Of a DNA stretch of 64,000 bases, positions 17,002-26,450 are shown in pieces. Origin of the DNA: an uncultured Muribaculaceae bacterium (GTDB lineage Bacteria; Bacteroidota; Bacteroidia; Bacteroidales; Muribaculaceae). The notes beneath the pieces are model-generated. The model did not search any database. It was not told the DNA's origin and saw only the letters and a list, made by a program, of their open reading frames with translations. Each line of letters begins with the position of its first letter. The stretch's first letter is position 1. The position numbers were made by a program, and so were the translations under genes. Location: assembly GCA_910588245.1 (NCBI GenBank), contig CAJUQP010000003.1:90912-154911 (forward strand), read 5' to 3'.

Positions 17002-17784
17002 ATGATAGAGGCAAAAAACATATCGAAATGGTTTGACGGACAGAGAGTGCTCTACGACATCTCAGCCACTTTCCAGACCGGCAAGACAAACCTTATCATA
17101 GGCCAGAGTGGATCGGGCAAAACTGTGTTCATGAAATGTCTTATCGGGCTTCTGACTCCGGAAGAGGGATCAATACTCTATGACGGGCGCATGTTCCGGT
17201 CGATGAACAATCAACAGAAGCGTGCGCTGCGCGCAGAGATAGGGATGCTTTTCCAAGGCTCGGCATTATTCGACAACGAGACCGTGCTCGGCAACGTAAT
17301 GTTTCCATTAAAAATGTTCAGCCCACTCAGTTCGGCGGAGCAGCTTGAGAGAGCGCATTTCTGCATCAACCGTGTCGGTCTTACGAACGCCGACGACAAG
17401 TATCCCTCCGAGATTTCGGGAGGTATGCAGAAACGTGTGGCGATAGCCAGAGCCATCGCGCTCAATCCCAAATACCTATTCTGCGATGAACCGAATTCCG
17501 GACTTGACCCTAAGACCTCGATACTCATTGACGAGCTTCTGAGCGACATAACCCACGAATACGGAATCACGACGATTATCAATACCCACGACATGAACTC
17601 AGTGCTCGGAATCGGGGAGAACATCGTCTTCATCAACAAGGGCCACTGCGACTGGCAAGGGTCTGACCGCAATATATTCAGAAGCACAAACGAAGATCTC
17701 AACAATTTCGTGTTCGCCTCAAAGCTCTTCAAAGAAGTCAAGACATTCCTCGAGAGAGAATATGAGGCGGAGGAAGACATCTGA
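17002..17784 (+). CDS. mlaF: MlaF-type ABC transporter ATP-binding protein
   Basis: The 260-residue ATPase shows Walker A (IIGQSGSGKTVFMKCLIG), the signature EISGGMQKRVAIARAIALN, Walker B with LFCDEPNSGLDPKTS and the switch INTHDMNSV. The NSGLDP sequence is typical of the MlaF/retrograde lipid transport branch. It pairs with the permease upstream, and a hairpin terminator follows. Confidence 0.92.
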   Translation: MIEAKNISKWFDGQRVLYDISATFQTGKTNLIIGQSGSGKTVFMKCLIGLLTPEEGSILYDGRMFRSMNNQQKRALRAEIGMLFQGSALFDNETVLGNVMFPLKMFSPLSSAEQLERAHFCINRVGLTNADDKYPSEISGGMQKRVAIARAIALNPKYLFCDEPNSGLDPKTSILIDELLSDITHEYGITTIINTHDMNSVLGIGENIVFINKGHCDWQGSDRNIFRSTNEDLNNFVFASKLFKEVKTFLEREYEAEEDI

Positions 17785-17799
17785 AGATCAAGCACCATG

Positions 17800-17837
17800 A
17801 ATTCCTGATTCGACAATCGAGTCAGGAATTTTTCTTA
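17800..17837 (+). terminator. Terminator of the mlaEF operon
   Basis: AATTCCTGA (17800-17808) pairs with TCAGGAATT (17822-17830), extended by further pairs with one wobble. It is followed by TTTCTTATTT, a typical intrinsic terminator 16 bp after the mlaF stop. Confidence 0.75.
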
Positions 17838-18015
17838 TTTCAACAAATTTATGTTTCGGCATTTAATATTTCAGCAGATTAAACGTTTACCATATGTAAC
17901 GATTTATAAAGAGATTGCCGGTATTCCATGCCGATAACCTTTACAAAACGTCAGCGACAACTCTTTTTTGAATCCAATATCATGAAATAATTAAAAACCA
18001 TAATAACTAATTCGG

Positions 18016-20073
18016 ATGAAAAAGGTATTACTGACATTTACTCTTCTCATTTATTCGCTGGCTATGCTGGCCCAAGATCCGGTAAGCTGGAGTTTCCGGC
18101 TTGTCGACGACAACACCGACCATCCCTCGCTGGAAATCAAAGCCAGCATCGAACCTGGCTTCCATCTCTTCTCCACCGACAATCCCCCGGGCGGTTCCCT
18201 TCCTCTTTCATTTGCTTTTGAACCTTCCGGATGCATACTCGACGGATCACCCGTAGCCAATAAAAAGTATACCAAACAATTCAACGATATCTTTGAGGTT
18301 GACGAGCACTTCTACACAGGCTCCGTGGTATTCAACCAAAAGCTAAAACCTACCGACAAAAAATTCAGCGTAAAAGTTGATATCAAAGGGCAGGCATGCG
18401 ACGACAGAGGCTGCCATCAGATCCTGGTCTCACATTCCTTCAGCGGCACCGCTCCTGCCAAGGTCGTGGCTGATGCCAAAACTGCAGAAAAATCAAAAGA
18501 TGACAACACTGCAAAAGAAGAGAATGCGGATGATGTCAAAGCCGATGCCATAGCGCAGATGACCGATTCGCTACAGTCTGCGGAGAAGCCACTCTTGCCG
18601 GCAGCCGACATGAGCGGCATTTCCGCCACCGACGCTTCCTGGTGGGACAATGTGGAGGCGGAGCTGAAGGTATTCTCCGACAATCCCGAACAGCAGAGCC
18701 GCTCGCTTCTATATATTTTTCTCGCCGGATTCATAGGCGGATTGATTGCGCTCGTCACTCCTTGCGTATGGCCAATGATTCCGATGACGGTAAGCTTCTT
18801 CCTCAAGCAGAACAAGAGCCGCAGGAAATCAATAATGACAGCTTCTGTCTACGGCCTTTCGATCATCGTCATCTATGTGGGGCTCGGATTGATAGTGACA
18901 GCCATTTTCGGGGCGTCGGCTCTTAATGAACTCGCCACAAGCGCACTGTTCAATATAATTTTCTTCCTTCTTCTCGTGGTTTTCGCCATCTCATTCATGG
19001 GAGGTTTCGAACTCACCCTTCCCTCCTCCTGGACTAATAAGATGGACTCGAAGGTCGACACCACAACAGGCTATCTGAGCATCTTCTTCATGGCCTTCAC
19101 TCTGGTGCTCGTATCCTTCTCCTGCACCGGCCCCATCATCGGCACGTTGCTTGTGGAAGCGGCGGCAACATCCAACTTCATCTCTCCCGCAATCGGGATG
19201 TTCGGCTTCGCACTCGCACTGGCGCTACCCTTCTCCATCTTCGCCATGTTCCCGACCATGCTCAAGTCCATGCCCAAGAGCGGCGGATGGATGAACACCG
19301 TGAAAGTCGTGCTTGGATTCCTCGAACTCGCCCTCGCCTTGAAATTCCTCTCCGTTGCAGATCTCGCATATGGCTGGAGGATACTTGACAGAGAGGTATT
19401 CGTCTCACTCTGGATCGTCATCTTCGCCCTTCTTGGCGTATATCTCCTCGGAAAAATCACCTTCCCCCACGACGACAAGGTGGAGAAGACCGGTGTCACC
19501 CGCTTTATGCTTGCCTGCGTATCGTTCGCTTTCGCAGTCTACATGCTCCCGGGTCTGTGGGGTGCTCCCCTTAAGAGTATCAGTGCCTTCGCTCCTCCGA
19601 TCTCAACCCAGGACTTCTCCTTATATGAAGGTGACGTCCACGCGCAGGTAGATGACTTCGAGGAGGGTATGAAACTCGCACAGAGACTCGGCAAACCCGT
19701 GCTTGTTGACTTCTCAGGATATGGATGCGTCAACTGCCGCAAGATGGAGGCTGCCGTGTGGACTGATCCGCAGGTAAAAGCCACCATCGACAATGATTTC
19801 GTACTCATTACCCTTATGGTCGATGAGAAAAAGGATCTTCCGGAACCGATCAAGGTGACTGAGAAAGATGGTACAGAACGCACACTCCGTACTTACGGCG
19901 ATAAATGGAGCTTCCTGCAACGCTCCAAGTTCGGAGCCAACGCGCAGCCATTCCATGTCATAATCGACAACAAAGGCAAACCTCTCGCCCCGGCTTTCGT
20001 ATATAAGGAAGACGTGCCAGGCTATCTTAATTTCCTCAAACAGGGAATTGACAACTACAACGAAAAGAAATAA
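18016..20073 (+). CDS. dsbD: DsbD-type thiol:disulfide interchange protein
   Basis: The 685-residue protein has a signal peptide (LLTFTLLIYSLAMLAQ) and an N-terminal periplasmic alpha domain with CDDRGCHQ. An Ala/Lys/Asp-rich linker follows, then a multi-helix membrane core with conserved cysteines in ALVTPCVWPMIPMTV and SFSCTGPIIGTLL. A C-terminal thioredoxin domain carries CVNC at about residue 571 (DFSGYGCVNCRKMEAAVW). It passes electrons from cytoplasmic thioredoxin to periplasmic proteins. It stands between two terminators, so it is probably a single-gene unit. Confidence 0.93.
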   Translation: MKKVLLTFTLLIYSLAMLAQDPVSWSFRLVDDNTDHPSLEIKASIEPGFHLFSTDNPPGGSLPLSFAFEPSGCILDGSPVANKKYTKQFNDIFEVDEHFYTGSVVFNQKLKPTDKKFSVKVDIKGQACDDRGCHQILVSHSFSGTAPAKVVADAKTAEKSKDDNTAKEENADDVKADAIAQMTDSLQSAEKPLLPAADMSGISATDASWWDNVEAELKVFSDNPEQQSRSLLYIFLAGFIGGLIALVTPCVWPMIPMTVSFFLKQNKSRRKSIMTASVYGLSIIVIYVGLGLIVTAIFGASALNELATSALFNIIFFLLLVVFAISFMGGFELTLPSSWTNKMDSKVDTTTGYLSIFFMAFTLVLVSFSCTGPIIGTLLVEAAATSNFISPAIGMFGFALALALPFSIFAMFPTMLKSMPKSGGWMNTVKVVLGFLELALALKFLSVADLAYGWRILDREVFVSLWIVIFALLGVYLLGKITFPHDDKVEKTGVTRFMLACVSFAFAVYMLPGLWGAPLKSISAFAPPISTQDFSLYEGDVHAQVDDFEEGMKLAQRLGKPVLVDFSGYGCVNCRKMEAAVWTDPQVKATIDNDFVLITLMVDEKKDLPEPIKVTEKDGTERTLRTYGDKWSFLQRSKFGANAQPFHVIIDNKGKPLAPAFVYKEDVPGYLNFLKQGIDNYNEKK

Positions 20074-20090
20074 CGGATCATACTCCATGT

Positions 20091-20127
20091 AAAAGGCCGC
20101 TCCTATGCAATTATAGGGGCGGCTTTT
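20091..20127 (+). terminator. Terminator of dsbD
   Basis: AAAAGGCCGCTCCTAT and ATAGGGGCGGCTTTT form a stem with one bulge and one wobble, ending in TTTT, 17 bp after the dsbD stop. Confidence 0.75.
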
Positions 20128-20156
20128 CCGTTATCTCCATAGCTTCAATTCTTCTT

Positions 20157-21002
20157 ATGAGAAACAACACTATCCGAACAATAATGCTGGCCGTGGCGTT
20201 TATATTCGCGGCATATCCTCCTCTGACGGCCTCTTCACCGCGCTATCTCGCGCTCGTCGATTCAGCTGACAATTACATAAAGCGCGAACGATGGACAGAC
20301 GCCGAACAGACGCTCCTTTCCGCACTGCGGCTCGAGCCCGGAAATTTCACAAACTCCCTGCTCCTCTCCAACCTTGGCGTGGTGAGGACCAACTTAGGGA
20401 AAATGGATGACGCGCTTGAGGCCTTCAGGCTCGGTCTAAGCATAGCCCCGCGTTCATCGGTGATACGAACCAACAGATCGCGCACCCTGATTGCCCTCGG
20501 CAGATATGACGAAGCCATGACCGATCTCAACGAGACCCTTGAGATCGATTCCACCCAGACATGGCCGCGCCAGATGAGAGGGCTCCTCAGACTCGCAGCC
20601 GACGACATTGACGGTGCTGAAAAAGATTTTACCGTCCTCTCAAGGATCGATCCGTCAAACGCATCTGCAATGTCAGGGCTCGCAAGGGTCGCCGAGAGAA
20701 AAGGGCAGACCACGGAGGCCCTGAAATATTACGATGAGGCAATTGCCATTGACGATGACCCTGAGACACGGTTCTCAAGGATTCTCCTGAAAATCAGTCT
20801 CGGTAAATATAGCGAGGCGTCGGAAGACATCAGGAAAGGAATCGACAAATGGCCGCAAGTGCCAGACTTCTATCTTGCCAGAGGCTATCTGCACCGTCTT
20901 AACTACAGAAACCGGGAAGCGGAAATAGATAAAAAAATAGCTTTAGACAAAGGAGCTGATCCCCAGATTGTTGAACAGTTCCTCCCCTCTACCCGTAGAT
21001 AA
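20157..21002 (+). CDS. Secreted tetratricopeptide-repeat protein
   Basis: The 281-residue protein starts with a signal peptide (IMLAVAFIFAAYPPLTAS). Consecutive TPR units fill most of the chain, for example RWTDAEQTLLSALRLEPGN, GKMDDALEAFRLGLSIAP, GRYDEAMTDLNETLEID and GQTTEALKYYDEAIAID. Such repeats mediate protein-protein contacts; the partner is unknown. It precedes the HU/SPOR gene on the same strand, which has its own -7 box. Confidence 0.85.
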   Translation: MRNNTIRTIMLAVAFIFAAYPPLTASSPRYLALVDSADNYIKRERWTDAEQTLLSALRLEPGNFTNSLLLSNLGVVRTNLGKMDDALEAFRLGLSIAPRSSVIRTNRSRTLIALGRYDEAMTDLNETLEIDSTQTWPRQMRGLLRLAADDIDGAEKDFTVLSRIDPSNASAMSGLARVAERKGQTTEALKYYDEAIAIDDDPETRFSRILLKISLGKYSEASEDIRKGIDKWPQVPDFYLARGYLHRLNYRNREAEIDKKIALDKGADPQIVEQFLPSTRR

Positions 21003-21041
21003 CTTCTGCGTTATATCCATCCTCGAAAGAAAATAAATTCT

Positions 21042-21049
21042 TAACTTTG
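21042..21049 (+). promoter_or_regulatory. -7 promoter box before the HU/SPOR gene
   Basis: TAACTTTG followed by CAT matches the Bacteroidetes -7 consensus 34 bp upstream of the ATG at 21083. No clear -33 box is present. Confidence 0.35.
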
Positions 21050-21082
21050 CATCCGCAAACCCAAAGGCATGCATTCAGAATA

Positions 21083-22069
21083 ATGAATACTCTGTTTCAA
21101 CATATCGAATATCTTCTTCTTCGCCACGACTGCGTGATCGTGCCGGGTCTCGGCGCATTCATATCCACTATCCGGCCGGCAAGAATCGATATGGAGAACC
21201 ACCGCATCCTTCCTCCGGCAAGATCCGTGATGTTTAATCAAGCTGTCACTGTCGACGACGGTCTTCTCGCCAATTCCTATGCCCGGAGGTTCAATATATC
21301 TTTTGAGGAGGGACGGCAGCTTATCGTCAGAGATGTCAAGTCGCTTAAAGATACGATTATCAGTGATGGAGCCGCCATATGCGGACGTCTCGGGAAATTA
21401 TATCTCGGAGAGGAGAGCAAACTGATCTTCTCTCCCGGCTCGGACACATTGTCCTCCGCCGGAGAATATGGCTTCATGCCTGCCTGCCTGCAGATGAAGA
21501 AGCAGGAAAACATGTCGATGCCCTCAGGATCAACGACTGAGAAGTCATCCGACAAATCATGTGCCGACTCTCCTCTTCCGCACACCGATGCCTCAGCCGC
21601 TGAAAAAAACTATTATCATCTCAAGATCAGCAAGACATTCCTCCGTCTCGCTTCTGCAGTAGCCGTCATATTTGCCGTGGCATTGACAGTGATACTCAAT
21701 CCGGTTCCCCGTGACTCCCGCGAGCAAAGAGCTTCCGTAGTTCCGGTTGAGGCTTTGATGCCTGCCATAGAGAAGAAAACAAACGCAACCGATACTCTAC
21801 AGACGGCCAGTTCTGAATCCGAGCGCATAGACGAACCTCATATTCCCTCACATTATCTTATCGTAGCGACTTTCTCATCGCGTAAGGAGGCCGAGACGTA
21901 TGCCGCCACATATTCCACCGATGAATTCCCTCTGACAACGGTCTCTTCCAGAAAAATGACCCGTGTGGCCATAGCCTCTTCCGATGATCGCGACTCCTTG
22001 CGCATGAAGCTCAATTCCTCTCCTATTTCCCGTAAATATCCACAAGCCTGGATTTGGTCAAGGCTCTGA
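21083..22069 (+). CDS. HU-CCDC81-like and SPOR domain protein
   Basis: Starting at 21083 (MNTLFQHIEYLLLRHDCVIV) the protein has 328 residues. The N-terminal part matches the bacterial CCDC81-type HU domain family, with PGLGAFISTIRPARID and FNQAVTVDDGLLANSYAR. A single membrane helix lies near residues 190-210 (LRLASAVAVIFAVALTVIL). The C-terminal end is a SPOR domain, HYLIVATFSSRKEAETYA, which binds denuded peptidoglycan glycan strands at the division site. The architecture is characteristic of Bacteroidetes. A cytoplasmic DNA- or protein-binding head joined to a periplasmic wall-binding tail suggests a link between the nucleoid and the septum (inference). Confidence 0.85.
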   Translation: MNTLFQHIEYLLLRHDCVIVPGLGAFISTIRPARIDMENHRILPPARSVMFNQAVTVDDGLLANSYARRFNISFEEGRQLIVRDVKSLKDTIISDGAAICGRLGKLYLGEESKLIFSPGSDTLSSAGEYGFMPACLQMKKQENMSMPSGSTTEKSSDKSCADSPLPHTDASAAEKNYYHLKISKTFLRLASAVAVIFAVALTVILNPVPRDSREQRASVVPVEALMPAIEKKTNATDTLQTASSESERIDEPHIPSHYLIVATFSSRKEAETYAATYSTDEFPLTTVSSRKMTRVAIASSDDRDSLRMKLNSSPISRKYPQAWIWSRL

Positions 22070-22129
22070 AAAAGGATTTCCCGGGCACTTCCAAGACAAG
22101 ATCATCCCACTTTAGTAACCTTATAAAAC

Positions 22130-22166
22130 AATTCACCCCGCAAGGAACGACCTTGCGGGGTGAATT
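22130..22166. terminator. Bidirectional terminator between the HU/SPOR gene and rplY
   Basis: A perfect 16-bp stem (22130-22145 with 22151-22166, core TTCACCCCGCAAGG) has a 5-base loop and lies between two convergent genes. TATTTC follows on the plus strand and TTTTATAAGG on the minus strand, so it can serve both. Confidence 0.85.
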
Positions 22167-22185
22167 ATTTCTTGGAAGGCTGCGA

Positions 22186-22836
22186 TCAGGCATCTGCCTT
22201 GGCTGCCGCGCCACGGGCTGCACGTGTGAGCTGCACGGCGCAGACAACAGCGTTCTTGGCATTCATGAGCTCCAGGCCCTCAAAGTGGAGGTCGCCCACT
22301 GCCAGAGACTTGCCGAGACCGAGATTGTCGACATTGACCACAAGACGCTCAGGAATCTGGTCGTAGATAGCTTTAACTTTAAGCTTACGCATGGAAAGAG
22401 AAAGCTTACCACCGGCTTTGACACCCTCGGCGTGGCCCTCGATCTGAACAGGAACCTCCATCACGATAGGCTTCTCGGGTCCTACCTCAAGGAAGTCGAG
22501 GTGAAGGATGGTGTCTTTTACAGGCTGGAACTGGATCTCCTTAAGCACTGCCTTACGCTCCTCACCATTGATCATGAGATCAATCTCAAAGATGTCGGGA
22601 GAATAGATGAGCTTACGGACTCCCTCGTTGCTGACAACAATGTCAGTAGTGATCAGACCGCGCTTGCCGTCTACATCCACTACTTTCTCACCCGGTTTCA
22701 ACGGACCATCGTAAGGAAGATCCACGTGTTTGCCACCATTGAGAACTGCGGGGATTTTACCAGCCGCACGCAAAGCCTTCACAGACTTCTTGCCAAGCTC
22801 CACGCGGGGCTCGGCCTCAAGTTTAAATTTCTTCAT
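22186..22836 (-). CDS. rplY: 50S ribosomal protein L25, long CTC form
   Basis: The 216-residue protein starts KKFKLEAEPRVELGKKSVK, the 5S rRNA-binding L25 domain. A C-terminal TL5/CTC beta domain follows (EVPVQIEGHAEGVKAGGKLS). It binds 5S rRNA in the large ribosomal subunit. The length is typical of the two-domain CTC form, with an Ala-rich tail. It has its own promoter about 120 bp upstream. Confidence 0.95.
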   Translation of the reverse strand: MKKFKLEAEPRVELGKKSVKALRAAGKIPAVLNGGKHVDLPYDGPLKPGEKVVDVDGKRGLITTDIVVSNEGVRKLIYSPDIFEIDLMINGEERKAVLKEIQFQPVKDTILHLDFLEVGPEKPIVMEVPVQIEGHAEGVKAGGKLSLSMRKLKVKAIYDQIPERLVVNVDNLGLGKSLAVGDLHFEGLELMNAKNAVVCAVQLTRAARGAAAKADA

Positions 22837-22961
22837 TTCTTTTTGATGTGTTACTCAAAATAAGTTATGCTCCTGCGAAAAATCGCCTTTGGGGAGCCGC
22901 CCGGCCCATACGGACACAAGCAACAGATTTCCCATCACACGTTTTTTGCTATAAAGCGCCG

Positions 22962-22993
22962 CAAAGTTACTAAAAATTTTCCATTTACGCAAA
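22962..22993 (-). promoter_or_regulatory. Promoter of rplY
   Basis: On the minus strand TTTG (22990-22993) and TAACTTTG (22962-22969) are 20 bp apart. The transcript would carry a leader of about 120 bases with no obvious coding content. Confidence 0.6.
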
Positions 22994-23056
22994 CATACGA
23001 AAAATCCCCGGACAACGGGAGAAACCGATGACCGGGGACTATTCCAATCCCTACCA

Positions 23057-23689
23057 TCACTTATTGTAATGGTTCATGGCGAAAGCGGCTCCCGACAGAC
23101 AAAAAGCCTTCACAGCCTCCGAAGCCCTCTTGAGTTTCTCAGGAAGCTGCCGCCTCTCCTCCTCAGGAAACCTCCCGAGTACGAAATCTATCTGGCCACC
23201 TTTGGGAAAATCGTTGCCGACTCCAAATTTAAGACGGGCATAATTCTGGGTGCCAAGCTGTTCTGCGATATTCTTCAATCCGTTATGACCGGCATCAGAT
23301 CCCCTTTCACGAATCCTAATATGGCCGAACGGGAGCGAGAGATCATCGACAATCACAAGAAGATTCTCAAGCGGAAGTTTCTCTTTGTTCATCCAGAATC
23401 TAACAGCCACACCGCTGAGATTCATATACGTGGAAGGCTTAAGGAGCATGAGCTCACAGTTCTTCACCTTCACTATAGCCATGTCGCCATAGCGGCATGA
23501 ACTGAACGGCACGCCTGCCTCTGAAGCAATTGTGTCACCGACCATGAAGCCGGCATTGTGCCGCGTGCCTACATATTCCTCCCCGATATTGCCGAGGCAT
23601 ACAATCAAATATTTTTTCACGTCGTCTGCTACCTGTTGTTGCCGGGAGCCATCACCGCTCCCGAACAGTTTCCTGATCCATTCAATCAT
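23057..23689 (-). CDS. pth: Peptidyl-tRNA hydrolase
   Basis: The start at 23689 lies inside the end of hslR (ATGATTGA), giving an 8-bp overlap and 210 residues. The Pth core is clear: YLIVCLGNIGEEYVGTRHNA with the catalytic His, LLKPSTYMNLSGVAV, LLVIVDDLSLPFG and RERGSDAGHNGLKNIAEQLG. It recycles peptidyl-tRNA dropped by ribosomes. About 28 residues precede the usual start (IEWIRKLFGSGDGSRQQQ), which may be a short extension. Confidence 0.95.
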   Translation of the reverse strand: MIEWIRKLFGSGDGSRQQQVADDVKKYLIVCLGNIGEEYVGTRHNAGFMVGDTIASEAGVPFSSCRYGDMAIVKVKNCELMLLKPSTYMNLSGVAVRFWMNKEKLPLENLLVIVDDLSLPFGHIRIRERGSDAGHNGLKNIAEQLGTQNYARLKFGVGNDFPKGGQIDFVLGRFPEEERRQLPEKLKRASEAVKAFCLSGAAFAMNHYNK

Positions 23690-24113
23690 CATCGTCGTCA
23701 TCTTCCCAGTCGAGGAAGAAATTATCGGCATAACTCTCCTCCTTGAAACGCGAAAGTTCGCGGCTGTCACGCTTCGTCGGACGACCGAGACCTTTCTGTC
23801 GGTCCACAAAACCGGAAATCTTTGTCATCTCAAGCAACTCATACTGCGATGGAGGAGTCAGGTTTTCCAGATAGTCAGGCACAAGTCGCGCCCCAAGCCG
23901 GTTGGGAGCGATTTCGAGCACACGAAATGTATATGTGATCGGAGGTTTCCTGACATCGATCACGTCGCCGGGCTTCACAGTGCGCGAGGGTTTCACCGTC
24001 ACTCCCCCCATCATCACCCGACCCTTCTTGCATGCGTCGGTGGCTATGGTGCGTGTCTTGAAGACACGCATGCACCATAACCATTTATCAATTCTTTCCT
24101 CTTGTTTAGGCAT
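23682..24113 (-). CDS. hslR: S4-domain RNA-binding heat shock protein (Hsp15 type)
   Basis: The 143-residue protein begins RIDKWLWCMRVFKTRTIATD, an S4 RNA-binding domain, with GGVTVKPSRTVKPGDVIDV after it. The C-terminal part has RQKGLGRPTKRDSRELSRF, and the tail is acidic (a run of Asp). Hsp15 rescues stalled 50S subunits carrying nascent chains. This fits its coupling to pth, which acts on the same stalled peptidyl-tRNA. It follows the META lipoprotein gene by 14 bp. Confidence 0.9.
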   Translation of the reverse strand: MPKQEERIDKWLWCMRVFKTRTIATDACKKGRVMMGGVTVKPSRTVKPGDVIDVRKPPITYTFRVLEIAPNRLGARLVPDYLENLTPPSQYELLEMTKISGFVDRQKGLGRPTKRDSRELSRFKEESYADNFFLDWEDDDDDD

Positions 24114-24127
24114 TGTTTGATGTGTGG

Positions 24128-25021
24128 TTATTTATCTGAAGTCCTTTCAAGCAAGAGCACTATCTTACCCTGGTTGTCGACCAGCTCGACCCTGTCTTCT
24201 TTCAAAGGTTTCGCCTTGGCTGCCTGTTCGAGCGCAACCACAAGCTGGGTCTCGAAATTAGGGGTCGGACATGCCATCCGTGTCATCGCGATCTGCTGGA
24301 AAGATATCGAATTGGCAGCCTCCATGTCAGTCTCGAGAGTGCCGTTGATTATATTGCAGCCTGTATTGCCATGAAGCTTCCCTTCATCCACATCTATCAC
24401 AAGCTTCATGTCGGGGACATCGACAGATTGTCCGTCGATCTGACGCACAAGCCATGTGCCGTTGAGGAACTGAAAATTCTGATGCATCATTTCCATCACC
24501 GGATTGTGGTCGGCATCATAAAGGGTAAGATAATAATCATCGCCCGAAAGACGCCAGGTATAATAGCGGGCTGCCCCGAGGGCCGCGTTAAACTCCAAAT
24601 CTGTAATGCCCTCCATGCCGCAGGCCATCATCGTCGATGCCATGTTGGAAAATGTAAGTGTCGAGTCGGCCGGGTTGTAGGTATAAGCAGCGTTGATAAC
24701 ATTGCAGCCGTTGTTGCCGTAGACCCTTTTCTGCTCAGGCACGAACTTAAGAAACGGCGCGGTCTCACCCACCGCCGCCTTACCATTGACACGCTCCACG
24801 GCCCAGTCACCTTTGACGATACCTTTGGCAAGCTCCTCAGAGGTATAGACACCCGATACCGGTTTTACGATCTTCTCTCTGTCGGTCGGAAGCACGGCCT
24901 CTTTATTGACATTGGCCGACGAGCCTCCACCCTTGTTTTTGTTGATCACCGAGCACGAGCCAAGCGGGACTAACGCAAAAGCAAGTAACGGCATCATGAT
25001 TCTCATTCTGATTCTCATCAT
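24128..25021 (-). CDS. Lipoprotein with two META domains
   Basis: The start at 25021 gives a lipoprotein signal (MMPLLAFALVPLGSC) with lipobox LGSC; an ATG at 25042 is also possible. Two repeated META (HslJ-like) domains follow. Each has a W(A/L)V start and a GNNGCNVINA or GNTGCNIING motif, and each ends in an MACG or MACP segment. META proteins are stress-related envelope proteins whose mechanism is unclear. It is the first gene of an operon with hslR and pth and has a consensus promoter. Confidence 0.88.
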   Translation of the reverse strand: MMRIRMRIMMPLLAFALVPLGSCSVINKNKGGGSSANVNKEAVLPTDREKIVKPVSGVYTSEELAKGIVKGDWAVERVNGKAAVGETAPFLKFVPEQKRVYGNNGCNVINAAYTYNPADSTLTFSNMASTMMACGMEGITDLEFNAALGAARYYTWRLSGDDYYLTLYDADHNPVMEMMHQNFQFLNGTWLVRQIDGQSVDVPDMKLVIDVDEGKLHGNTGCNIINGTLETDMEAANSISFQQIAMTRMACPTPNFETQLVVALEQAAKAKPLKEDRVELVDNQGKIVLLLERTSDK

Positions 25022-25138
25022 ACAATCTTTTGTTTTATGCATCCTTCATACATCTGGCATGCGGATACGACCGTAAAATAGGATTCGGAATACGTCCGAA
25101 AGTTTACGGGCAGCCGCAAACATAAAGAAAGACTGCTG

Positions 25139-25170
25139 CAAAATTAACAATTATTTCCTTTTGTGGCAAA
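25139..25170 (-). promoter_or_regulatory. Promoter of the META-hslR-pth operon
   Basis: On the minus strand TTTG (25167-25170) and TAATTTTG (25139-25146) are 20 bp apart, an exact consensus match just after the stop of the NADH dehydrogenase gene. Confidence 0.7.
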
Positions 25171-25187
25171 TATATGTCTCAATCGGC

Positions 25188-26450
25188 TCAATCGCCCCAA
25201 TGGCGACGCAAAGGATATTTAGTAGGACGGAGCAAAAGCCGCAGTGAAGAGGAATATGTGAAATAATTCCAGGTCCAGTTGAGCAATACAGTGGTTTTAT
25301 TGCGCATGCCGAGTAGCGACATAAGATGGATGGCCATCCATGCAACCCATGCGACGAAACCGGAAAATGAATGGCCGGGAAGATCTGCCACGGCACGGTT
25401 TTTCCCTACCGTAGCCATCGATCCTTTGTCATGATAGCTGAATTCATGACAGAATCGCCCTTCATTAAGATTCCTGGCCAGATTCCTGGCCTGCTGTATG
25501 GCAGGCTGCGCCATCTGCGGATGCCCTTTCGGATAATCCTCGCTTGTCATGCATGCGATATCCCCTATGGCCATAAGGTCATCCCTACCGCCGACTCTAT
25601 TATATCGGTCAACGATTATCCTTCCTCCACGTCCGACATACTCCTCCGGGAGACCAGGCATCGGTTCCCCTTTGACGCCCGCAGTCCATATCAGGGTCTC
25701 CCAGTATTCCCTCGTTCCGTCGGCGAAAAGAGCGTATTTATCCTTATATTCCTTAAGTGAGGTGCCAAGTCTGACATCCACCATAAGTTCCTTGAGATAT
25801 GCAAGAGCTTTTGAACTTGATTTCGGACGCATGGCACCCAATAGCCTGTCTGTCCCCTCCACAAGCGTGATCCTCATATCATCGGGCTCGATCTCAGGAT
25901 ATTCCTTCGGCAATATGTATTTCTTCATCTCTCCGAGAGCTCCCGCTATCTCCACACCCGACGGACCACCACCTACCACAAGGAAACTCAGCAACTCCTT
26001 ACGCCGCAGAGGATCTTTGCATAATGCCCCGCGTTCAAGACGGTCAAGAATCTCATCTCTCGTATGGCATGCCTCCGCCACTGTCTTTATACCGAATGTG
26101 TTTTCGTAAAGACCATCCATACCAAAATAATTGTTGGTCGAACCTGCCGCTATCACAAGACGGTCGTATTCCAGGGTCTCATAACTTGTAGTGACAGTGC
26201 GGGCATTGAGATCTATTCCCTTGACATGCCCCATATGATAGGTCACATTCCTGTGTTTCACAAACTCGCGTCGCAACGGAAAACAAATATTCGCCGATGC
26301 CAGGCCGCATGACGCTATCTGATAGAACAAAGGTGGGAAACAGTGGAAATTGTTTCTGTCAATAAGCATTACCCTGTATTTATCCTTATCAATTCGTTTC
26401 ACAAGGTTCAGACCCGCGAAACCTCCTCCAATGATGACTAATCTCTCCAT
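25188..26450 (-). CDS. ndh: Type II NADH:quinone oxidoreductase
   Basis: Starting at 26450 (ERLVIIGGGFAGLNLVKRI), the 420-residue protein has an FAD-binding dinucleotide fold at the N terminus and a second one for NADH (FLVVGGGPSGVEIAGALG). The quinone-branch motif AIGDIACM and PKGHPQMAQPAIQQARNLA follow, and a hydrophobic C-terminal segment attaches it to the membrane. It oxidises NADH and reduces menaquinone without pumping ions. It lies 160 bp downstream of the AddB-like gene, with an odd leader between them. Confidence 0.92.
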   Translation of the reverse strand: MERLVIIGGGFAGLNLVKRIDKDKYRVMLIDRNNFHCFPPLFYQIASCGLASANICFPLRREFVKHRNVTYHMGHVKGIDLNARTVTTSYETLEYDRLVIAAGSTNNYFGMDGLYENTFGIKTVAEACHTRDEILDRLERGALCKDPLRRKELLSFLVVGGGPSGVEIAGALGEMKKYILPKEYPEIEPDDMRITLVEGTDRLLGAMRPKSSSKALAYLKELMVDVRLGTSLKEYKDKYALFADGTREYWETLIWTAGVKGEPMPGLPEEYVGRGGRIIVDRYNRVGGRDDLMAIGDIACMTSEDYPKGHPQMAQPAIQQARNLARNLNEGRFCHEFSYHDKGSMATVGKNRAVADLPGHSFSGFVAWVAWMAIHLMSLLGMRNKTTVLLNWTWNYFTYSSSLRLLLRPTKYPLRRHWGD